A DNA stretch of 5,355 nucleotides, taken from contig JAHRAJ010000029.1 in the NCBI GenBank assembly GCA_020027365.1, positions 1 through 5,355 of the forward strand, given 5' to 3'. How positions within the stretch are numbered: the stretch's first letter is position 1; every line of letters starts with the position of its first letter. This DNA comes from Cenarchaeum sp. (GTDB lineage Archaea; Thermoproteota; Nitrososphaeria; Nitrososphaerales; Nitrosopumilaceae). The notes under the pieces were generated by a model. The model was not told where the DNA came from and did no database searches. It was given only the letters and a program-made list of their open reading frames with translations. A program made the position numbers and the translations under genes. Shown piece by piece: positions 1 to 5,355 of this stretch.

Positions 1-276
1 ACCACGGATGCAACAACCATCACCGTGACATTTGACGAGGACGTAACCGGCAGCACGGATGCCGCCGATTGGAGCGTTGACGGTGCCACTCCAGTCAGCG
101 TCTCACAGACAGACCTCTCCACTACAACTAGCACGCTCATGCTAACACTCGCCACGGTCGATGAACTGGACGCCGATGCAATACCTGATGTGGCATATGC
201 CGCACGGGACGGCAGGCAGATAGCTGATCTGGCCACCACCCCCAACCCGCTTGTACCTGCCACAGACAGGGCAGAT
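1..276 (+). repeat. Module A1 (Ig-like, 5' end cut by window)
   Basis: Residues 1-92. The module starts about 11 residues in, at the strand carrying ITVTFDEDV, so the usual DTTPPTF linker lies upstream of the window. The conserved Trp is residue 24, 13 residues after Phe11. It uses the DEDV variant where most A modules have SEPV, and ends in a GRQIADLATTPNPL variant of the D-x-AGNPL segment. It is the close duplicate of A2: I count 18 differences in 92 residues, only 2 of them in the first 51. Confidence 0.82.
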
Positions 277-3200
277 GACGGAATCGCACCGACACTATCC
301 GGTGCGGCATTCACAGATGTCAGCACGATAACAGTCGATGCAGACGAGGATCTCGGGGATCTGTCATCGGCAACGTTTGCCATAGATCCGGACCTGGGCG
401 CAATTGATGCCGGCTTTGATCCGGACACAAACACGATCACGCTCACGACTGCAAGACAGGCGGCCGTTCAAACACAGTACACAATAAGACATTCGGGCGT
501 GCCCGATGTCGCCGGAAACACGGCGGCTCCGGACTCGCTTACGGCAACATCGCCGGCTGACACGACTCCGCCGACATTTGCCGCTCGTACCACGGATGCA
601 ACAACCATCACCGTGACATTTGACGAGGACGTAACCGGCAGCACGGATGCCGCCGATTGGAGCGTTGACGGCGCCACTCCAGTCAACGTCTCACAGACAG
701 ACCTCTCCACTCCAACTAGCACGCTCATGCTAACACTCGCCGCGGCCGATGAACTGGACGCCGATGCAACACCTGGTGTGGCATACGCCGCACGGGACGG
801 CAGGGAGATAACGGATACGGCCGCCGCCCCCAACACGCTTGCAAGCGCCACCGCCACCTCGACAGACGGAATCGCACCCACACTATCCGGTGCGGCATTC
901 ACAGACATCCGCACGATAACAGTCGATGCAGACGAGGATCTCGGGAACCTGTCATCGGCAACGTTTGCCATAGATCCTGACCTAGGCGCAATTGATGCCG
1001 GCTTTGATCCATCGACTGACACGATCACACTCATTGCGGCAAGTCTGGCAGCCGCTGAAACGCAATACACGATAACATATTCGGGCGTGGCCGATGTCGT
1101 CGGAAACCCGGCAGCTTTGGGTCCGCTTACGGCAACATCGCCACCCGCTGACACGACTGCTCCGACATTTACCGCACAGATTACATCTACAACAGAAATT
1201 ACCGTGACATTCTCAGAGCCCATATACGGCGACACTGTTGAGGCCGATTGGGGCGTTGTTGGCAACACAATTGGCGCTCTTTATCCAACTAGCCCTGATG
1301 GGGGCACCGAGATCACAATCGTATTAGGCACAATATTGACACCTGATACAACACTTGTGCTAACATACACTGCACCTGGAAGCAATCCGATAACGGATCT
1401 GGCGGGCAACCCATTGTCATCTCGCACAGTAACCGCAGCTGACGCCATTGCACCGATGATTACCGGAGCAGCGACTCAATTCGATGGCCTTTCCTTTTCA
1501 GACTACAATATCCTTGTGTGGTTTTCAGAGCCGATAAGTGATGTTCCTGAAGATGATGACAGCTGGGGCGTTGCCGGCGGCACTGTCCGTGAAGTCCGCA
1601 ATTCCCCACCCGGTTCTGTTCCTTTTATCCGCATCGTGCTAGACGGCACACTGCCAACAACTGGTGTCACGCCCCTTGTGACATATACGGCATCAGGCGA
1701 CCGGCCAACAGATGCATCAGGCAACCCGCTTGCAGACTCCAGCGTCACCGCAGCTGACGGCATCAGGCCGGCCCTCTCTAATGCGAGATTTGATGGTCCA
1801 AACACGATACTGATCGACGCAAGCGAGGACTTGGCAGGCCCGTTAACGACAACATTTACCACGGATCCGCCCCTGGGTGCAATCAATGCCAGCTTTGGTG
1901 CGACCCGGGACACGATCAGGCTTACGATACAGGGTCATGTACCCGTCGAGACGTCATTCACAATAAGCCATTCGCGCATCACGGATACCGTCGGAAACAC
2001 CACGACTTTTGGCTCGCTTGCGGCAACATCGCCGCCTGACACCACTCCGCCGACATTTACCGCACAAACCACGAATCCGACGACTATCACTGTGACATTT
2101 GACGAGGACGTAACCGGTAGCACGGATGCCGCAGATTGGAGCGTTGACGGCGCCAACCCGGACAATGTCTTACCGCGCAACATTTCTCCCTCGAATCGAA
2201 TTCTCACACTCGCCGTGACCACTGCACTGGGACCTGCTACAACGCCCGATGTGACATACGCCGCACTTGGAGGCAGGCAGATAGATGATCTGGCCACCAC
2301 CCCCAACACGCTTGCAGGTGTCACCGTCCGTGCAACTGACGGCATCGCACCGACACTCTCTGATGCGGAATTCACAGACGCCGACACGATAACCATCGCC
2401 GTAAACGAGCCCATTAGGAATCTACAACCATCGGATTTCACCATCCTGCCGCCTCTGGGCGCCGTCGACGTCGAGTATAGTGCAGACGATGGTCTGATCA
2501 CGCTCACAACCGAAGAGCCTGCCGCCGATGGTGTAAGATACATCATCGACATCCACCAAGCAACAGACACTGCAAACAATGTCCAGAGTCGAACCCGGCT
2601 GCCCGTAGATGCGCCCGGTACTGACACCACTGCCCCGACGTTTTCAGCAGAGACGGCCACACCCACGACCATCACCCTGACATTTACCGAGCCGGTATCG
2701 GGCACCCTTGTTTCCGGTGACTGGACCGTTTCTGATAATGGTGTTGACAACAATGTCGCATCACTGACAGATGATCTAGACGCTCCACTCACCCTTGTGC
2801 TCACCGTGGATACTCTACTGGCCCCTGATGCGACGCCTGATGTGCGATACACGGCACCGGCCAACCCGCTAGTGGATGTGGCAGGCATCGGCCTTGCAAC
2901 TGACACCGTCACTGCCACTGACGGCATTGCACCGACGTATACTGCCCAAACCACGAGTTCGACGTCTATCACCGTGACGTTCTCCGAGCCAGTAAGCGGC
3001 GATGCGACTCCCGGAGAATGGGATATTGCAGGTGCCAACACAATTACTAATTTTGGGGCAGATGACCTTGATGCAGCGACTGATCTCATACTCGTACCAA
3101 CCAGAGCATTGGCAGCTGACGCAACACCGGTACTGACATACACTCCACAGGGCCTCAACCCGATAACGGATCAGGCAGGCAACCCGCTGGCAACTGATCC

Positions 3201-5355
3201 GGTAACCGTAGCTGACGCCATTGCACCGACGATTACCGATGCCGAAACTGAATTCTTTAGCCATTCAGGCTACTTGATCATTGTGCGGTTTTCAGAGCCG
3301 ATAAGTGATGTTCCCGAAGACGATGACAGCTGGGACGTTGCAGGCGGCACTGTCCTTGGAGTCCGCAATTCCCCACCCCGATCTGATCCTTTTATCCGCA
3401 TCGTGCTAGACGGCACACCGCCAACAACTGGTGTCACGCCCCTTGTGACATATACGGCATCAGGTAACCGGCCAACAGATGCATCAGGCAATCCGCTTGC
3501 AGACGCCAGCGTCACCCCAGCTGACGGCATCAGGCCGACCATCTCTAATGCGAGATTCGATGGTCCAAACACGATACTGATCGACGCAAGCGAGGACTTG
3601 GCAGACCCATTATCGACAACATTCACCACGGATCCGCCCCTGGATGCAATCGATGCCAGCTTTGATGCGGTCCGGGACACGATCAGGCTTGCGATACCTG
3701 GCCATGTACCAGGTGAGACGTCATTTACAATAAGCCATTCGGGCATTACGGATGTCGCCGGAAACACCACGACTCTGGGCTCGCTTGCGACAACATCGCC
3801 GCCTGACACCACTCCGCCGACATTTACCGCACATGCCACATCCCCGTTCCTCATCACCCTGATATTCTCCGAACCCGTGCGCGGTCCCGCGCTTTTCACA
3901 GATTGGGCCGTAGATGATAATAGAATATTTGGCGCCACTCTTAGCTCTGGGGATCCGACCATACGCACACTCGGCGTCTTTACACGTATGACGACCGGTG
4001 CAACACCAGTGGTGACATATGCGCCAGCAGGCGACCCGCTAGTCGACGTGGCAGGCAACCCGCTTGGAGGTAGTACCGTCACCGCAGGCGACGCCGTTGC
4101 ACCGACGTTTAGCGCAGCTACGGCGGCACCGGCGACAATCACCGTGACATTCTCAGAACCCGTAACCGGCGGCACGGCTGCCGCGGAGTGGACACTGTCA
4201 GACGGAAACACCGTCACCGGCGTCTCTAGTGACCGCCTCAATGCGGACGCCATGCTAGAGCTCAGTCTCCAAAATAATCTGGCAGTCGATGCCGTGCCTG
4301 ATGTGACATACACGGCACCCGGCACCCCGCTGGCTGATGCGGCAGGGAACATGCTGGCAGACACCACGAGGACAGCAACTGACGGCATCGCACCGACCCT
4401 GTCTGGGGCGAGGTTTACGAGCCCGACCACGGTGGAGATCAGCTCAGACGAGGACCTGGCAGATCCTGCGGCAATAACTGCGATTACCGCTGATCCGACC
4501 TTGGGTGCAATTAGCGCCAGCTTTGATCCGGCCACGGACACGCTCAGGCTCACGACTGCCGACCCCTCGGCCAGTGATACACGGTACACAATCAGCTATC
4601 CGGGCGTAACCGATATTGCCAGAAACGCGGCAATGCCGGCCTCGCTTGCGGCAACGTCGCCGGTTCGAGACGAGGTTGCACCTACATTTACCACAGAGAC
4701 TACGGATGCGGACACCATCACCGTGACATTCTCTGAAAATGTAACCGGCATGACTGATACCGGCGATTGGACCGTTTCAGGTCCAAACACCGTCACCGGC
4801 ATCTCTGCCACCTCGTTGACCGGCAGATCGTTCACACTAACCGTGGGCACCCAGCTGGCTTCAGATGATACGCCTACTGTGACATACGCGCCACAAAACA
4901 GCAGGGTGATAGCAGATACGGCCCCCGTCCCCAACCCGCTTCCAGACGGCGCCCAGGCAACAGCCGTAGACGGAATCGCACCCACACTCTCCAATCCCGT
5001 ATTCACAGACGCGCATACGATAACAATCAGCTCAGACGAGGACCTGGCAGATCCTGCGGCAATAACTGCGATTACCACTGATCCGACATTGGGTGCAATT
5101 GGTGCCAGCTTTGATGCGGACACGGACACGCTCAGGCTCACGACCACGTCTCCGGCAGACAGTGAGGCGACATACACGATAAGATATCCGGGCGTAACCG
5201 ATATTGCCAGAAACACGGCAATGCCGGCCTCGCTTGCGGCAACGTCGCTGTTCCGCGACACGGTTGCACCGACGTTTACCGCAGAGACGACAACCGTGAC
5301 AACTATCACCGTGACATTTGGCGAGGACATTGTCGGCGACACGACTGTTGCTGAT
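1..5355 (+). CDS. Internal fragment of a giant Ig-like repeat surface protein or adhesin (partial at both ends)
   Basis: Frame 1 is open for all 1785 codons with no stop. The first in-frame ATG (base 139) lies inside a repeat, so neither start nor end of the gene is here. The translation is a run of 19 beta-rich modules of two kinds: A, with one Trp and a D-x-AGNPL ending, and B, with DEDL and LGAIDA motifs and no Trp. No signal peptide, membrane segment, coiled coil or catalytic motif is visible. There is no Lys and no Cys, Thr and Asp are very abundant, and Arg is almost the only basic residue. Six N-x-S/T sequons occur (Asn 229, 629, 666, 727, 1255, 1580). Module A resembles bacterial Ig-like and SwmB-type repeats of secreted giant proteins, so an extracellular stalk or adhesin role is inferred; no ligand or partner can be named. 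The coding frame is near certain, the function is a family-level guess. Confidence 0.95.
277..555 (+). repeat. Module B1
   Basis: Residues 93-185. It begins DGIAPTLSGAAF, then has an acidic DADEDL turn, the IDPDLGAIDAGFD motif, an ITLTT strand, YTIRHSGV and DVAGN. It contains no Trp. It serves as a clear type example of module B and is the duplicate of B2, with about 19 differences in 93 residues by hand count. The DVAGN motif matches the D-x-AGN motif of module A, so A and B probably share an ancestor. Confidence 0.82.
556..864 (+). repeat. Module A2 (Ig-like)
   Basis: Residues 186-288, a complete A module. It opens with the linker ADTTPPTF, has ITVTFDEDV, Trp220 at 13 residues after Phe207, and VAYAARDGREITDTA with PNTL in place of D-x-AGNPL. 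An N-V-S sequon at Asn229 is created by the Ser-to-Asn difference from A1. Bases 589-671 are identical to bases 1-83. Confidence 0.85.
865..1146 (+). repeat. Module B2
   Basis: Residues 289-382. It keeps DGIAPTLSGAAF, DADEDL and IDPDLGAIDAGFDP unchanged from B1. Its second half has drifted: YTITYSGV, and DVVGN where B1 has DVAGN. It ends ATSPP, one proline longer than B1, which is the only indel between the two A-B pairs. Confidence 0.83.
1147..1440 (+). repeat. Module A3 (Ig-like, canonical form)
   Basis: Residues 383-480. The linker is ADTTAPTF, followed by ITVTFSEPIYG, Trp417 at 13 residues after Phe404, LTYTAPG and DLAGNPL. This is the first A module in the window with the canonical SEP and AGNPL motifs instead of the DEDV and GRQI forms of A1 and A2. 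Its last 20 residues resemble those of A7, which suggests that the larger duplication linking A4-B3 with A8-B5 started inside this module. Confidence 0.83.
1441..1755 (+). repeat. Module A4 (variant Ig-like, DDDSW subtype)
   Basis: Residues 481-585. It begins DAIAPMIT, has an extended FDGLSFSDYN segment, then WFSEPISDVPEDDDSW. Here the conserved Trp (522) sits 14, not 13, residues after the Phe (508), and an extra Trp507 precedes that Phe. It closes with VTYTASG and DASGNPL, with Ser replacing the first residue of AGN. Only A8 shares these traits. The acidic PEDDD loop is a distinct subtype feature and might bind a metal ion, which is inference. Confidence 0.82.
1756..2037 (+). repeat. Module B3
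   Basis: Residues 586-679. It starts DGIRPALSNARF, with Arg where other B modules have Ala; only B5 shares this. It then shows DASEDL, TTDPPLGAINASF, DTIRL and FTISHSRITDTVGN. Two N-x-S/T sequons are present (Asn629, Asn666). It is the partner of B5 at a fixed offset of 1767 bases with no indel. Confidence 0.82.
2038..2337 (+). repeat. Module A5 (Ig-like, mosaic)
   Basis: Residues 680-779. Its first 11 residues (DTTPPTFTAQT) continue the A4-B3 duplication. From about base 2083 it matches the A1/A2 lineage (ITVTFDEDVTGSTDAADW, then ALGGRQIDDLATTPNTL). The middle, residues 721-745, is unlike either. Trp713 is 13 residues after Phe700. An N-I-S sequon lies at Asn727. The two-lineage pattern suggests recombination between modules. 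Confidence 0.82.
2338..2619 (+). repeat. Module B4 (divergent)
   Basis: Residues 780-873. It keeps the DGIAPTLSDAEFTD start and the PPLGAVDVEY form of the LGAIDA motif. It has NEPI where B modules have DEDL, and TDTANN where they have DVAGN. The tail, QSRTRLPVDAPG, has lost the SLxATSP ending of all other B modules. It is the most diverged B module here and has no close duplicate in the window. Confidence 0.78.
2620..2919 (+). repeat. Module A6 (Ig-like)
   Basis: Residues 874-973. The linker is TDTTAPTF, followed by ITLTFTEPVSG, Trp908 at 13 residues after Phe895, LTLVLTVDTLLAPDATPDV, RYTAPANPLVDVAG and TDTVTAT. The AGNPL motif is altered to AGIGL. It begins a run of three consecutive A modules (A6-A8), the longest in the window. 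Confidence 0.82.
2920..3213 (+). repeat. Module A7 (Ig-like, canonical form)
   Basis: Residues 974-1071. It starts DGIAPTYTAQT, so an A module here carries the DGIAP linker otherwise typical of B modules. ITVTFSEPVSG, Trp1007 at 13 residues after Phe994, LTYTPQG and DQAGNPL identify it as type A. Its C-terminal 20 residues parallel those of A3. Confidence 0.83.
3214..3522 (+). repeat. Module A8 (variant Ig-like, DDDSW subtype)
   Basis: Residues 1072-1174. It shares with A4 the DAIAP start, the FSEPISDVPEDDDSW segment, a 14-residue gap from Phe1097 to Trp1111, and DASGNPL. It is two residues shorter than A4 before the Phe, and Arg1096 replaces the extra Trp of A4. From base 3289 onward it aligns with A4 without gaps. 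Confidence 0.82.
3523..3804 (+). repeat. Module B5
   Basis: Residues 1175-1268. It starts DGIRPTISNARF and has DASEDL, TTDPPLDAIDASFDA, FTISHSGITDVAGN and SLATTSPP. It is the copy of B3 but retains the more usual HSGITDVAGN where B3 has HSRITDTVGN, so B5 looks closer to the ancestral form at those positions. A sequon lies at Asn1255. Confidence 0.82.
3805..4089 (+). repeat. Module A9 (Ig-like, diverged core)
   Basis: Residues 1269-1363. After the shared DTTPPTFTA linker it diverges: ITLIFSEPVRG, Trp1302 at 13 residues after Phe1289, then an unusual RIFGATLSSGDPTIRTLG stretch. It closes with VVTYAPAGDPLVDVAGNPL. It is shorter than most A modules (95 residues) and has no close duplicate in the window. 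Confidence 0.81.
4090..4380 (+). repeat. Module A10 (Ig-like)
   Basis: Residues 1364-1460. It begins DAVAPTFSA, has ITVTFSEPVTGG, Trp1397 at 13 residues after Phe1384, NTVTGVSS, VTYTAPG, and DAAGNML in place of D-x-AGNPL. The next module starts with DGIAP directly after TRTAT. Confidence 0.83.
4381..4668 (+). repeat. Module B6
   Basis: Residues 1461-1556. It opens DGIAPTLSGARF and has SSDEDLADPAAITAITADP, LGAISASFDP, YTISYPGVTDIARN and AMPASLAATSP. DIARN replaces the DVAGN motif and YPGV replaces HSGV; both changes are shared only with B7. This marks a separate B subtype, duplicated with B7 at 588 bases. Confidence 0.82.
4669..4968 (+). repeat. Module A11 (Ig-like)
   Basis: Residues 1557-1656. 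The linker is DEVAPTF, followed by ITVTFSENVTG, Trp1590 at 13 residues after Phe1577, NTVTGISATSL, VTYAPQNSRVIADTA and PNPL. The ending resembles the GRQI and PNPL variant of A1 and A2, while the middle resembles A10. A sequon lies at Asn1580, produced by SENV replacing SEPV. Confidence 0.82.
4969..5256 (+). repeat. Module B7
   Basis: Residues 1657-1752. It carries DGIAPTLSNPVF, SSDEDLADPAAITAITTDP, LGAIGASFDA, YTIRYPGVTDIARN and AMPASLAATS. From Ser1677 it is the copy of B6; its first 20 residues are closer to the usual B start than to B6, which places the duplication border inside the module. Confidence 0.82.
5257..5355 (+). repeat. Module A12 (Ig-like, 3' end cut by window)
   Basis: Residues 1753-1785. 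The linker DTVAPTFTAET is followed by ITVTFGEDIVG and the window ends at VAD. By the spacing of the other A modules (Trp 13 residues after Phe1773) the next codon beyond the window should encode Trp. The first 17 residues align with A11 at the 588-base offset. Confidence 0.8.

Larger units (their letters stand above)
1..1143 (+). repeat. Direct duplication of an A-B pair at 588-base offset (A1-B1 and A2-B2)
   Basis: Bases 1-555 align with 589-1143 without gaps, an offset of 196 codons. The first 83 bases are identical; overall about 80% of residues match by hand count (roughly 37 differences in 185). Identity is highest at the start of the pair and falls in the C-terminal part of each module. 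Conservation reaches synonymous positions, which points to fairly recent duplication or conversion and not only to selection on the protein. Confidence 0.88.
1522..3837 (+). repeat. Long-range duplication at 1767-base offset (A4-B3 and A8-B5)
   Basis: Bases 1522-2070 align without gaps with 3289-3837. I count about 27 differences in 183 residues (about 85% identity). Stretches of 30-44 identical bases occur, for example from base 1630 and base 1661. Similarity ends abruptly in the linker of A5 and A9, and weaker similarity continues upstream into the ends of A3 and A7 across a two-codon indel. Modules A5, B4, A6 and A7 lie between the two copies. Confidence 0.88.
4441..5319 (+). repeat. Direct duplication at 588-base offset (B6-A11 start and B7-A12 start)
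   Basis: Bases 4441-4731 align with 5029-5319 without gaps, again 196 codons apart. The first 48 bases are identical, and about 79% of 97 residues match by hand count. The border lies 20 residues inside the B module, so this unit is not in the same phase as the duplication at bases 1-1143. The two duplications therefore look like separate events with the same natural unit length. Confidence 0.86.

Noticed and set aside
139..141. In-frame ATG as a possible gene start
   Set aside because: It sits in a beta strand in the middle of module A1, and the frame with full repeat homology is open upstream to base 1. There is no sign of a promoter or ribosome binding site.
2869..3264. A 131-residue minus-strand open frame with many Cys, Arg and Lys
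   Set aside because: It lies in yet another frame, overlaps both the + gene and a minus-strand shadow, has low-complexity mirrored repeats and no recognisable domain.
1522..3837. Mobile element as the cause of the long duplicated blocks
   Set aside because: No terminal inverted repeats, target-site duplications or transposase were seen, and the blocks stay in frame. Duplication by homologous recombination within the repeat array explains them.
468..5342. A series of long open frames on the minus strand (468-1268, 1503-1913, 1935-3158, 3270-4589, 4596-5342), all in one frame
   Set aside because: They are antisense shadows. Stops in that frame need a Tyr codon after T or C, or a His or Gln codon after T, on the + strand. 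These residues are scarce here and Tyr mostly follows ACA or GCA. The minus frame is broken several times while the + frame is never broken, and the minus translations merely mirror the repeats.
1..5355. CRISPR array or non-coding satellite DNA
   Set aside because: The repeat units are about 280-315 bases, diverged, always multiples of three, and differ mainly in ways that keep the reading frame and protein motifs. There are no short direct repeats with unique spacers.
1..5355. Haloarchaeal origin because of the acidic composition
   Set aside because: Haloarchaeal DNA is usually much more GC-rich and avoids ATA and AGA codons, which are common here. Acidic Thr-rich repeats are also usual in marine surface proteins.
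1..5355. An enzyme, toxin tip or secretion domain hidden among the repeats
   Set aside because: All 1785 residues are accounted for by module A or B, with no inserted domain or linker longer than a few residues.

Overview
The whole 5355-base window is the interior of one very long protein-coding gene on the + strand. Reading frame 1 has no stop codon from base 1 to base 5355, giving 1785 codons open at both ends. No start, stop, promoter, terminator, RNA gene or intergenic stretch falls inside the window. What is visible is therefore a fragment of a giant protein whose full length cannot be judged from here.

The protein is a chain of beta-sandwich-like repeats of about 93-105 residues, of two related kinds. 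Module A (12 copies, first and last cut by the window edges) has the plan D-x-x-A/P-P-T-F, then ITVTF-[SD]-E-[PD]-V, a single Trp, a VTYTAP-like strand and D-x-AGNPL. It resembles the Ig-like repeats of large surface and adhesin proteins, including SwmB-type repeats. Module B (7 copies) starts DGI[AR]P, carries DEDL, LGAIDA and YTI-x-HSGV-x-DVAGN motifs, and has no Trp. The order is A1 B1 A2 B2 A3 A4 B3 A5 B4 A6 A7 A8 B5 A9 A10 B6 A11 B7 A12; B never follows B.

The 1785 residues contain no lysine and no cysteine. They are rich in Thr, Asp and Ala, and the first 200 residues hold 33 acidic against 6 arginine residues. This suggests an extracellular, very acidic, possibly glycosylated and cation-stabilised stalk or adhesin.

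The array has grown by segmental duplication. Two separate copies lie at an offset of exactly 588 bases (bases 1-1143 and 4441-5319) and one at 1767 bases (bases 1522-2070 with 3289-3837). A5 looks like a recombinant of two module lineages.

Organism: moderately GC-rich DNA with frequent ATA (Ile) and AGA/AGG (Arg) codons is compatible with a mesophilic marine archaeon. A Cenarchaeum-like thaumarchaeon, a group known to encode giant repeat proteins, is my best guess, but it is inference and a marine bacterium cannot be excluded. No neighbouring genes are visible, so no operon or pathway can be described.
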